A DNA stretch of 7,016 bases from Acidimicrobiaceae bacterium (GTDB lineage: Bacteria; Actinomycetota; Acidimicrobiia; Acidimicrobiales; Ilumatobacteraceae). The stretch is from contig PMCN01000168.1 in assembly GCA_003154135.1 (NCBI GenBank), positions 1-7,016 on the forward strand. Reading direction: 5' to 3'. Position numbers and translations under genes: made by a program. A model generated the notes under the pieces. That model was not told the DNA's origin. It worked only from the letters and a program-made list of their open reading frames with translations, and ran no database searches. Positions 1 through 7,016 of this stretch are shown here, piece after piece (the first letter of the stretch is position 1; each line of letters opens with the position of its first letter).

Positions 1-1209
1 TACTACACGTACAGCTTCGGCAGCACCCAGCTGGAGAAGACGCAGAACGACGTGCTGATGGGCGACACCGCCGCGCAGAAGGTGAACGGCGTGTTCGGCG
101 GCGCCGACAACACCGGCAGCGTGCTGCTCACGATGCGCGACGACGTGCAGCAGATCGCGGCGCAGGCCCTGGGCAACCGCGAGGGCTCGGTGGTGGTGAT
201 GGACCCCAACACGGGCGCGGTGCTGGCGATGGTGAGCTACCCCCGGTACGACGCCAACCTCGTTGCCACCCACGACACCGCCAAGGCCCAGCAGGTGCTC
301 GACTTCCTCAACGCCTTCCCCGGCAAGCCGCTCCTGGCCAATGCGTACCAGGAGAACTACATGCCGGGGTCGAGCTTCAAGATCATCACCACCGGCATCT
401 CGCTGGAGGCGGGCATCACCAGCCTCGACCGCAACTGGCCGGTCACCAAGCAGTGGGTGCCTCCGCAGACCACCGACCCCATCCAGAACTACGGCGGCGA
501 GTCGTGCGGCGGCACGATGGCCGAGGTGTTCTACAAGAGCTGCAACATCCCGTTCGCGCAGCTCGCCACCGAGCTCGGCCCGCAGCGCATGGTGGCCGGA
601 GTTCGTCAGTGGGGTGTGGGCGAGAAGCTGCCGATCGACCTGCCCGGCGCAGTGGCGAGCAACTTCGAGACGGCCAACGGGCAGCCCATCGACTTCGCCA
701 ACAACCTGCCGTTGCTCGCCATCGGCGGCTTCGGTCAGGCCAACGACAAGATGGTGCCGCTGCAGATGTGCATGGTCGCCAGCACCGTCGCCACCGGCGG
801 CACGATGATGAAGCCGTACGTCGTCGACGCCACGCTCGACCACGATGGCAACGTGCTGCAACGCACGCAGCCCAGCGTGTGGAAGACCCCCATCAGCGCA
901 TCGACGGCCGCCACGCTCAACGGGTTGATGGTGAACGTGGTCAACAAGGGCACCGCCCGGCCGATGCAGTTGGCCAACGGCATCCAGGCCGCGGCGAAGA
1001 CCGGCACGGCGCAGCTCAACGCCGCCGGTCAGCCGCAGCGCTCGCATGCCTGGATCGTGGCGTTCGCTCCGGCGGAGGCCCCGCGCTATGCCATCGCGGT
1101 CATCCTGAAGGGCACCGACGCCACCATCAGCGCGGGCACGGGTGGCCGTCTCGCGGGTCCCGTGGCCAAGCAAGTGCTCGACTACCTGTTCGCGTCGGAG
1201 AAGAAGTGA
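1..1209 (+). CDS. pbpA: Penicillin-binding protein 2 / PbpA-type D,D-transpeptidase, 5'-truncated by the window edge
   Basis: This is the C-terminal 402 residues of a class B (monofunctional) penicillin-binding protein. The frame is open from base 1, so the true start lies upstream; the actinobacterial family is about 490 residues, so roughly 90 are missing, including the expected N-terminal membrane anchor. All three transpeptidase motifs are visible: SSFK (SxxK, catalytic Ser codon 370-372, visible residue 124), SCN (SxN, 538-546, residues 180-182) and KTGT (997-1008, residues 333-336). Typical family stretches also occur, such as SVVVMDPNTGAVLAMVSYP and the Gly-rich GGFGQ segment. By family knowledge the enzyme cross-links peptide stems of peptidoglycan outside the membrane during elongation or division and is the target of beta-lactams. 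The neighbouring pknB and crgA support PbpA rather than FtsI, though sequence alone does not fully separate the two. Two Cys residues (in ESCGG and KSCN) lie close together before and within the SxN motif; a disulfide is possible but unproven. Confidence 0.93.
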   Translation, partial: YYTYSFGSTQLEKTQNDVLMGDTAAQKVNGVFGGADNTGSVLLTMRDDVQQIAAQALGNREGSVVVMDPNTGAVLAMVSYPRYDANLVATHDTAKAQQVLDFLNAFPGKPLLANAYQENYMPGSSFKIITTGISLEAGITSLDRNWPVTKQWVPPQTTDPIQNYGGESCGGTMAEVFYKSCNIPFAQLATELGPQRMVAGVRQWGVGEKLPIDLPGAVASNFETANGQPIDFANNLPLLAIGGFGQANDKMVPLQMCMVASTVATGGTMMKPYVVDATLDHDGNVLQRTQPSVWKTPISASTAATLNGLMVNVVNKGTARPMQLANGIQAAAKTGTAQLNAAGQPQRSHAWIVAFAPAEAPRYAIAVILKGTDATISAGTGGRLAGPVAKQVLDYLFASEKK

Positions 1210-1222
1210 CAGGCGGCACGAG

Positions 1223-1256
1223 GGGCGCGCTCGTACTGGTGACAGTCCGAGCGCCC
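1223..1256 (+). terminator. Hairpin in the pbpA-pknB gap: terminator or attenuator candidate
   Basis: The arm GCGCTCG (1227-1233) pairs with CGAGCGC (1248-1254). After one T/C mismatch, ACTG (1235-1238) pairs with CAGT (1243-1246), closing a GTGA (GNRA-type) tetraloop at 1239-1242. The outer G run (1223-1225) can also pair with C bases at 1255-1256 across a small bulge. The structure begins 13 bases after the pbpA stop codon and has no following T tract, so it would have to act as a T-less (I-shaped) terminator, an attenuator or an RNA-processing/stability element. Immediately downstream, CCCGAG (1254-1259) can pair either with the CTCGG at 1262-1266 or with CTCGGG at 1271-1276. A TATCCT hexamer (1267-1272) is a weak -10 candidate for a pknB promoter, but I see no convincing -35 at the right distance. 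Confidence 0.45.
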
Positions 1257-1303
1257 GAGCCCTCGGTATCCTCGGGTGGCGGTTTCGCCGAGAAAAGAGT
1301 GCA

Positions 1304-3342
<2,039 letters not shown>

Positions 3343-3343
<1 letters not shown>

Positions 3344-4035
3344 TGGGCGACGAGGGCCGACTGCTCGCCTCCGGGCGCGACTCCGACATCTTCGAGCTCG
3401 GGCCCGGCCTGGTGCTGCGGCGCAACAAGGTCGGCCGCGTCATCGAGCACGAGGCACGCGTGATGCAGCACGTCGCCGAACACGGCTACCCCGTGCCGCG
3501 CATCCACGAGGTGCGCGCCGGTGGCACCGAGATCGTGATGGAACGCCTCGAGGGCCCCACCATGCTCGACGCGGTTGCCCGTCGCCCGCACACTGCGTTC
3601 GCCAACATGCGCCTGCTCGCCGACCTGCATGACCAGCTGCACGTCGTGCCGGTGCCCGACTGGCTCACCCGGCTCGACGACGACGGCGAGGCGCTGCTGC
3701 ATCTCGACCTGCATCCGATGAACGTGATGCTCACCGACCGCGGACCGGTGGTCATCGACTGGGCCAACGCGTCGATCGGCCATCCGCTGAGCGACGTCGG
3801 CCTCACCTACGCGCTGCTCACCTGCCCGCGCCCGCCGATGCCCGCGGTGATGCGTGCAGTCGTGCAGCCGCTGCGCCTGGCGATGGCTCGCGAGTTCTCC
3901 CGGCGGTATCGCGGCGCCGAGTTCGCGCGGTGCACTGCGCGCGTGGCAGAGCTGAAGTCGCTCGACCGCAACATGTCGCCGGCGGAGGGGAAGAAGTTGC
4001 TGGCGCTCGCGGCCCGGATGCGCCGTCAGGCGTGA
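3343..4035 (+). CDS. Aminoglycoside-phosphotransferase-like (APH fold) small-molecule kinase, substrate unknown
   Basis: A 230-residue protein of the APH/choline-kinase superfamily. The catalytic loop HLDLHPMN (residues 120-127) gives the HxDxxxxN signature with D122 as the probable catalytic base and N127 as a metal ligand. IDWANA (138-143) carries the DFG-equivalent Asp139, and HPLSDVGLTYALL (147-159) is typical of the family. In the N lobe, VLRRNK (24-29) stands where the ATP-binding Lys is expected, so Arg may take that role; IEHEARVMQHV (34-44) looks like helix C with E37. The start is GTG at 3343, whose G is the last base of the pknB stop (TAGTG), so translation is probably coupled to pknB and no separate ribosome binding site is seen. 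The 3' end overlaps the convergent trpG by 10 bases. There is no membrane segment, so a cytoplasmic location is expected. Antibiotic resistance cannot be inferred; many actinobacterial relatives have unknown metabolite substrates. The placement suggests, without proving, a link to wall physiology. Confidence 0.88.
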
Positions 4036-4610
4036 GCGACGGCGCGGCGCAGGAAGTTGCGCAACAGGTCGTGACCGGCCGAGGTGAGGATGCTCTCCGG
4101 ATGGAACTGCACGCCCTCCACCGGCAGCGTGCGGTGGCGCACCCCCATGATGATGTCGTCGCACGTGGCCGTCACCTGCAGGCAGTCGGGTAGCGAGGCG
4201 GGGTCGATCACCAGGCTGTGGTAGCGGGTGGCAATCAATGGCGAGGGCAGTCCCTCGAACACGCCCACGCCGCGGTGCTCGATGGGCGAGGTCTTGCCGT
4301 GCATGAGGCTGGGAGCACGCACCACTGCGCCGCCGTACACGTGGCCGATGGCCTGATGACCCAGGCACACACCGAGCACCGGGATGCCGGCCGCGGCGAA
4401 CGCGGGGATGGCCGCACAGATGATGCCGGCGTCCTCGGGACGGCCCGGACCCGGGGAGAGGAGCACGAGGTGAGGCTCGAGGGCGAGCGCCTCGGCGACC
4501 GTGAGCTGGTCGTTGCGCACGACGATGGGCTCGGCACCGAGCTCGCCGATGTACTGCACGAGGTTGTAGACGAAGCTGTCGTAGCTGTCGATGACGAGCA
4601 CGCGGGGCAC
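4026..4610 (-). CDS. trpG: Anthranilate / aminodeoxychorismate synthase component II (class I glutamine amidotransferase)
   Basis: A 194-residue glutaminase subunit that hydrolyses glutamine and passes ammonia to a chorismate-using partner (TrpE for anthranilate and tryptophan, or PabB for folate). The triad is visible: C82 in GVCLGHQ (80-86), with H170 and E172 in GVQFHPES (166-173). The N-terminal DSYDSFVYNLVQYIGELG (8-25) and the oxyanion-region LLSPGPGRPEDAG (50-62) are hallmarks of the TrpG/PabA group. The start is GTG at 4610, giving MPRVLVIDSYDSF, which matches the family N terminus; the reading frame stays open upstream to 4808, but those residues are unlike the family and overlap crgA. 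No Shine-Dalgarno sequence precedes the GTG, so the start may be leaderless. The partner gene is not in the window, so TrpG and PabA cannot be separated; the symbol follows the M. tuberculosis Rv0013 neighbour of pknB. The 3' end overlaps the convergent phosphotransferase by 10 bases. Confidence 0.92.
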   Translation of the reverse strand: MPRVLVIDSYDSFVYNLVQYIGELGAEPIVVRNDQLTVAEALALEPHLVLLSPGPGRPEDAGIICAAIPAFAAAGIPVLGVCLGHQAIGHVYGGAVVRAPSLMHGKTSPIEHRGVGVFEGLPSPLIATRYHSLVIDPASLPDCLQVTATCDDIIMGVRHRTLPVEGVQFHPESILTSAGHDLLRNFLRRAVAHA

Positions 4611-4616
4611 CCGTAC

Positions 4617-4646
4617 AGCCTGCCCGGTCGGCTCGTCCGTTGTCGA
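4617..4646 (-). promoter_or_regulatory. Candidate leaderless promoter of trpG
   Basis: Read on the minus strand, TCGACA (4646-4641; 5 of 6 to TTGACA) is followed by an 18-base spacer and CAGGCT (4622-4617), a poor -10 match that keeps the A at position 2 and the T at position 6. Six bases then separate it from the GTG start at 4610, which would make the mRNA begin at or very near the start codon. The -35 shares its bases with the crgA -35 on the other strand. The assignment rests on spacing and the -35 more than on the -10. Confidence 0.3.
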
Positions 4647-4667
4647 ATGGGTTGTGGCGCCTACACT
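4640..4667 (+). promoter_or_regulatory. Candidate sigma-A-type promoter of crgA, leaderless
   Basis: TTGTCG (4640-4645) serves as the -35, followed by a 16-base spacer and TACACT (4662-4667), which fits the actinobacterial -10 pattern TAnnnT. Eight bases separate the -10 from the crgA GTG at 4676, so transcription would begin within a couple of bases of the start codon. No Shine-Dalgarno sequence is present, which fits leaderless translation, a common mode in Actinobacteria. Confidence 0.55.
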
Positions 4668-4675
4668 GTTCGGCC

Positions 4676-4996
4676 GTGGCTCCCCCCAAACGTACGACGA
4701 CCGGCCGAGTGACTCCCAAGGGCACCAAGCCCGGGCAGGTGACCGCCATGGCCAAAGTGGCCGCGCATCACGACAGCGCGGTGTCGGCCTCCTCGCGCTA
4801 CACGCCACCGGCGGCCAAGGAGCTCTACGAGAGCCCGCGCTGGGTGCCCATCCTGATGGCGGTCTTCATCCTCATCGGCGTGCTGTGCATCATCAGCCGC
4901 TACGTGGTGCCTGCGTTCGCGAACACCAACACACCGGTGCTGGTCGGCCTGGTGTTCATGCTCGCCGGGCTGTTCACCGCCACCAAGTGGCGGTAG
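4676..4996 (+). CDS. crgA: Cell division protein CrgA
   Basis: A 106-residue membrane protein of the CrgA (formerly UPF0233) family, close to the usual 85-95 residues of the actinobacterial family. A basic, disordered cytoplasmic N terminus (residues 1-45, with APPKRTTTGR and many Lys/Arg) is followed by the conserved ESPRWVPILM entry (52-61), membrane helix 1 (about 57-74), a short external loop and membrane helix 2 (about 86-101). It ends in ATKWR, like the MRWR/MRWH ends of homologues. By family knowledge CrgA works at the septum, linking FtsZ, FtsQ and the penicillin-binding proteins FtsI/PbpA, and regulates division in Streptomyces. The start is GTG at 4676 because the promoter-like -10 ends 8 bases before it; an in-frame TTG at 4640 would lie inside the -35. 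The gene is divergent from trpG with a 65-base gap, as in the M. tuberculosis pknB-trpG-crgA locus but without Rv0012. Confidence 0.92.
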   Translation: MAPPKRTTTGRVTPKGTKPGQVTAMAKVAAHHDSAVSASSRYTPPAAKELYESPRWVPILMAVFILIGVLCIISRYVVPAFANTNTPVLVGLVFMLAGLFTATKWR

Positions 4997-5025
4997 CCGG
5001 CCGGACAGCCGGGGGCACCGGCCGG
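4997..5025 (+). terminator. GC hairpin directly after the crgA stop
   Basis: CCGGCCGG occurs at 4997-5004 and again at 5018-5025. Because the octamer is its own reverse complement, the two copies can form an 8-bp all-G/C stem with a 13-base loop that starts on the base after the crgA stop codon. No T tract follows, so a T-less terminator or a 3'-end stabilising structure is the reading. Each copy is followed by A, making a 9-base direct repeat as well. Confidence 0.4.
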
Positions 5026-5026
5026 A

Positions 5027-5050
5027 GCGTTCGCCGAAGCGTTGGCCGAA
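5027..5050. repeat. Two-copy 12-bp tandem repeat downstream of crgA
   Basis: GCGTTCGCCGAA (5027-5038) is followed immediately by GCGTTGGCCGAA (5039-5050), differing at one base. It lies in the gap between the ends of crgA and the convergent small gene. No function can be read from it; it may be a simple duplication. Confidence 0.6.
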
Positions 5051-5065
5051 TCACACGGATGTAAC

Positions 5066-5099
5066 TCGCCCACAGAGTTGTCCACAGGCTGTGGGCAAC
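5066..5099. promoter_or_regulatory. DnaA-box-like cluster / near-perfect inverted repeat (alternatively a bidirectional terminator)
   Basis: TTGTCCACA (5078-5086) equals the high-GC actinobacterial DnaA box. On the opposite strand 5098-5090 reads TTGCCCACA, one base different, and 5066-5074 reads TCGCCCACA, two bases different. The three 9-mers start 12 bases apart (5066, 5078, 5090). The latter two form an inverted repeat: 11-base arms 5077-5087 and 5089-5099 with a single T/G wobble. As RNA it would be a 10-bp stem with a 3-base loop, placed directly after the stop codon of the minus-strand small gene (stop 5102-5100) and about 80 bases past crgA. A terminator between convergent genes is therefore an equally good reading, though neither strand has a T tract. 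Confidence 0.45.
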
Positions 5100-5366
5100 T
5101 CACTCGAAGACGGGCGCCACCAGGTCCATGTCTTCGAGGCAGTGTCGCGGCGGCGGCGGGTCCTCGTCGGGGGCCAGGGTCATCTTCAGCTCCAGCCCAC
5201 AGACGCTGCAGCGGTACCTGACGTTGATCTTGCGCATCTCACCTGCGGGTGGCGGCGGCGGGAGGGGTGTGGTGAAGCTGCGCAGCATGCCGATGCCACT
5301 TTTCCACAGGATGTAGCCGCCCACGACGCCGATGCCGACCCAGATGATGGTGGACAGCGCGGGCAT
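5100..5366 (-). CDS. Small membrane-anchored protein with a CxxC...HC cluster, function unknown
   Basis: An 88-residue protein I cannot assign to a named family. Residues 4-22 form one hydrophobic helix (STIIWVGIGVVGGYIL), followed by a short linker with FTTPLPPPPPAGE (31-43) and a compact C-terminal domain: RYRCSVCGLEL (50-60) then an acidic, Pro-rich stretch and PRHCLEDM (73-80). C53, C56, H75 and C76 could bind one zinc ion as a mini zinc ribbon, but redox or other roles are possible. The start ATG at 5366 has no Shine-Dalgarno sequence; TAGCCT (5378-5373) lies 6 bases upstream and could be the -10 of a leaderless transcript. The gene is 36 bases downstream of the thiolase on the same strand, with a hairpin between them. 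The ordered composition (helix, Pro linker, Cys domain) argues for a real gene; the function is open. Confidence 0.72.
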   Translation of the reverse strand: MPALSTIIWVGIGVVGGYILWKSGIGMLRSFTTPLPPPPPAGEMRKINVRYRCSVCGLELKMTLAPDEDPPPPRHCLEDMDLVAPVFE

Positions 5367-5381
5367 GGGATCAGGCTAGGG

Positions 5382-5400
5382 CCTCACCGTGCAGGTGAGG
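5382..5400 (-). terminator. Hairpin after the thiolase stop, possible terminator
   Basis: CCTCACC (5382-5388) and GGTGAGG (5394-5400) form a perfect 7-bp stem around a 5-base loop, beginning two bases after the thiolase stop codon (5405-5403 on the minus strand). No T run follows on the minus strand, so it is at best a T-less terminator or partial attenuator ahead of the 88-residue gene. Confidence 0.4.
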
Positions 5401-5402
5401 GT

Positions 5403-6572
5403 TCAGCCCATCCGCTCGATGATCGTGGCGTTGGCCATGCCGCCGCCCTCGCACATCACCTGCAGGCCGTAGCGCCCGCCGGTGCGCTCGAGCTCGTTGA
5501 GCAGGGTGGTCATGAGGCGGGCGCCCGACGCCCCGAGCGGGTGGCCGAGGGCGATCGCGCCGCCGTTCACGTTCACCTTCTCCATGTCGGGGTGCAGCTC
5601 CTTCTCCCAGGCCAGCACCACGGAGGCGAACGCCTCGTTGATCTCGACGAGGTCGATGTCGTCGATGGTGAGGCCCGCCTTGGCCAGCGCCCTGATGGTG
5701 GCCGGGATGGGCGCGGTGAGCATCAGGCGCGGGTCGTCGCCGGTGACCGCGAAGCTGACGAAGCGGGCTCGCGGGCGAAGGCGCATCTGGCGGGCGCGCT
5801 CCTCGCTCATGATGAGCAGTGCCGACGCACCGTCGGTGATCTGTGAGGAGTTGCCGGCGGTGACGCGGCCGCCCTCCTCCTCCGGACGGAACGCGGGCTT
5901 CAGCGCGGCGAGCGACTCGCGGGTGGTGTCGCGCAGGCCCTCGTCGATGGTGACCATCGCCCCGTCGGCACCGACCACCGGCACGATCTGACCCAGGAAG
6001 CGACCCTCGTCGGTGGCACGACGGGCGTAGGCCTGCGAACGGGCGCCGAACGCATCCATGTCGTCGCGGGTGATGCCCCACTTGTCGGCGATGAGCTCGG
6101 CGCTGATGCCCTGGGGCACCAGGCCACCCTCGGGTGCGTAGCGGGCGCTCATCTCGGGTCCGAACGGGAAGCCGAACTTGCCGTCGGCCATCGCCGAACC
6201 CATGGGCACGCGAGTCATCACCTCGACACCGGCGGCGACGACGATGTCGTACGCGTCGGCCATCACGCCCTGCGCGGCGAAGTGCGCGGCTTGCTGGCTG
6301 GAACCGCACTGGCGGTCGATGGTGGTGCCGGGCACGCTGTCGGGCCAGCCGGCGGCGAGCACCGCGTTGCGGCCGACGTTGAAGGCCTGCTCGCCCACCT
6401 GCATCACGCAGCCCATCACCACGTCGTCCACCCGGCCAGGGTCGAGGTTCGACCGCTGCTGCAAGGCCTTCAGGGTCTCGGCGGCCAGGTCGACCGGGTG
6501 CCAGTCCTTCAGCTTCCCGTTGCGCCGTCCGAGCGGCGTACGAACTGCATCGACGATGACTGCGGTGGTCAT
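5403..6572 (-). CDS. Thiolase (acetyl-CoA C-acetyl/acyltransferase)
   Basis: A complete 389-residue thiolase, the usual length for the family. It catalyses reversible CoA-dependent cleavage of 3-ketoacyl-CoA (or condensation of two acetyl-CoA) in the cytoplasm. The nucleophile Cys is C89 in TTIDRQCGSSQQA (83-95), and NEAFA (312-316), GHP in GGAIALGHPLGASG (337-350, H344) and the C-terminal acid/base Cys in CEGGGMANA (C374, 374-382) complete the active site. VEVMTRVPMG (116-125) corresponds to the usual ESMSRVPMG. The start is ATG at 6572, preceded by AAGGAG (6583-6578) at a 5-base spacing, the only strong Shine-Dalgarno sequence in the window. The DRQCGSSQQ form of the nucleophile motif recalls the FadA-type degradative enzymes of actinobacteria (fatty acid or sterol beta-oxidation), but chain-length specificity cannot be read from sequence. 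A MarR-type regulator lies 69 bases upstream on the same strand and may control it. Confidence 0.93.
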   Translation of the reverse strand: MTTAVIVDAVRTPLGRRNGKLKDWHPVDLAAETLKALQQRSNLDPGRVDDVVMGCVMQVGEQAFNVGRNAVLAAGWPDSVPGTTIDRQCGSSQQAAHFAAQGVMADAYDIVVAAGVEVMTRVPMGSAMADGKFGFPFGPEMSARYAPEGGLVPQGISAELIADKWGITRDDMDAFGARSQAYARRATDEGRFLGQIVPVVGADGAMVTIDEGLRDTTRESLAALKPAFRPEEEGGRVTAGNSSQITDGASALLIMSEERARQMRLRPRARFVSFAVTGDDPRLMLTAPIPATIRALAKAGLTIDDIDLVEINEAFASVVLAWEKELHPDMEKVNVNGGAIALGHPLGASGARLMTTLLNELERTGGRYGLQVMCEGGGMANATIIERMG

Positions 6573-6641
6573 GGGGGCTCCTTGCCTGCACGAGTTGGGG
6601 GAAGTCTGCCCGCGGGTGGCGATCGAGCCGAAATCGAAGGT
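6573..6641. other. MarR-thiolase intergenic region
   Basis: A 69-base gap. It contains the thiolase ribosome binding site, a perfect 8-bp palindrome CCCGCGGG (6609-6616) and two ATCGA repeats (one at 6622-6626) around an A-rich spacer. I see no convincing -10/-35 pair, so the two genes may be co-transcribed; a MarR operator cannot be picked out with confidence. Confidence 0.35.
6578..6583 (-). promoter_or_regulatory. Strong ribosome binding site of the thiolase gene
   Basis: AAGGAG on the minus strand, followed by CCCCC and the ATG at 6572. It fixes the thiolase start and contrasts with crgA, trpG and the 88-residue gene, which have none. Confidence 0.8.
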
Positions 6642-7016
6642 TCAGCCGAACTTGGTGAACACCCGTTGCAGTGCGGCGATGTCGGTCTCGGTGAGCCGTT
6701 GAGCGAAGTGCTGCTGCACCATTCGCCGGAACGTGATGTTCGCATCGCGCCACTCGGCTCTGCCGTGTGCCGTGAGCGACACCACCACCGCTCGCCGGTC
6801 GTCGCTCTTGGGCTGGTGCGTGCGGCGCACGAATCCGTCGTCCTCCATGCGGTCGAGCCGGCGCGAGAGGCTGCTCGGCAGGTCACCGAGCGCCTCGCAC
6901 AGCGCGTGCACGCGCATCTCGCCGCCCGCGTCACGGATGGCGCCGAGGCACTCGAACCACGCCAGCGACAGGTGGTGCTCGTCCATCAGCTGCTGGTCGA
7001 TGCGGCGCTGCAGCGT
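6642..7016 (-). CDS. MarR-family winged-helix transcriptional regulator, 5'-truncated by the window edge
   Basis: The frame is open to the right edge of the window, giving 125 visible residues of a family that is usually 140-160 long. The ATG at 6986 is probably internal, because the ten codons before it (TLQRRIDQQL) continue the dimerisation helix that leads into HHLSLAWFECL. The visible domain order is: helix 1 with LSLAWFECLGAI, then the helix-turn-helix MRVHALCEALGDLPSSLSRRLDRME as two helices, the wing HQPKSDDRRAVVVSLTAHGR with the conserved DRR...LTxxG signature, and a C-terminal dimerisation helix. MarR proteins are dimeric repressors or activators relieved by small ligands. The thiolase 69 bases downstream is the natural candidate target, and the ligand could be an acyl-CoA or a related acid, but that is inference. 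Confidence 0.9.
   Translation of the reverse strand, partial: TLQRRIDQQLMDEHHLSLAWFECLGAIRDAGGEMRVHALCEALGDLPSSLSRRLDRMEDDGFVRRTHQPKSDDRRAVVVSLTAHGRAEWRDANITFRRMVQQHFAQRLTETDIAALQRVFTKFG

Noticed and set aside
1142..1303. An N-terminal extension of PknB from the ATG at 1142
   Set aside because: It would overlap pbpA, adds 54 residues unlike any PknB N terminus, and runs through the intergenic hairpin.
4611..4808. A longer TrpG starting at 4808
   Set aside because: The added residues lie opposite crgA and do not resemble the family, while GTG at 4610 gives the canonical N terminus.
4997..5099. Read-through of the crgA stop codon giving a FAEALAE-like extension from the 12-bp repeat
   Set aside because: CrgA homologues end at the same KWR/RWR position, so the stop is canonical; the open frame beyond it is chance in GC-rich DNA.
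6609..6616. CCCGCGGG palindrome as a MarR operator
   Set aside because: Too short and purely GC; MarR operators are usually longer imperfect palindromes, and such octamers are common at this GC content.

Overview
The window is GC-rich chromosomal DNA that looks like a high-GC actinobacterium. I lean towards the Acidimicrobiia (Ilumatobacter/Microthrix-like) because of the Thr/Ser-rich protein tail, the frequent GTG starts and the apparently leaderless starts, but no marker gene here fixes the taxon. Genes fill almost all of it, and the longest gene-free stretch is about 100 bases. I see no tRNA, rRNA, CRISPR array, insertion sequence or phage gene.

Left part (1-4035, + strand): the 3' portion of a class B penicillin-binding protein (pbpA), then a full-length PASTA-type Ser/Thr kinase (pknB), then a small aminoglycoside-phosphotransferase-like kinase whose start codon overlaps the pknB stop codon by one base. 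A strong hairpin lies between pbpA and pknB.

Middle (4026-5102): a class I glutamine amidotransferase subunit (trpG/pabA) on the - strand, tail to tail with the phosphotransferase and overlapping it by 10 bases. It is divergent from crgA (+ strand), a small two-helix membrane protein of the divisome. A 65-base gap between trpG and crgA holds what look like back-to-back promoters. Downstream of crgA are a GC hairpin, a 12-bp tandem repeat and an inverted pair of DnaA-box-like 9-mers.

Right part (5100-7016, - strand): an 88-residue protein with one membrane helix and a Cys/His cluster, a complete thiolase (acetyl-CoA C-acyltransferase), and a MarR-family regulator whose 5' end lies beyond the window.

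The order and orientation pbpA>, pknB>, <trpG, crgA> match, as I recall it, the near-origin locus of Mycobacterium tuberculosis (Rv0011c to Rv0016c), a conserved actinobacterial growth and division cluster. Here pknA is absent between pbpA and pknB, Rv0012 is absent between trpG and crgA, and a phosphotransferase has been added after pknB. PbpA cross-links peptidoglycan, PknB senses wall fragments through its PASTA domains and signals by phosphorylation, and CrgA connects the division ring with the septal synthases. The thiolase/MarR block is an unrelated acyl-CoA metabolism unit. No wholly new system is evident. The points most worth checking are the coupled phosphotransferase, the DnaA-box pair, the divergent leaderless promoters and the small Cys protein.
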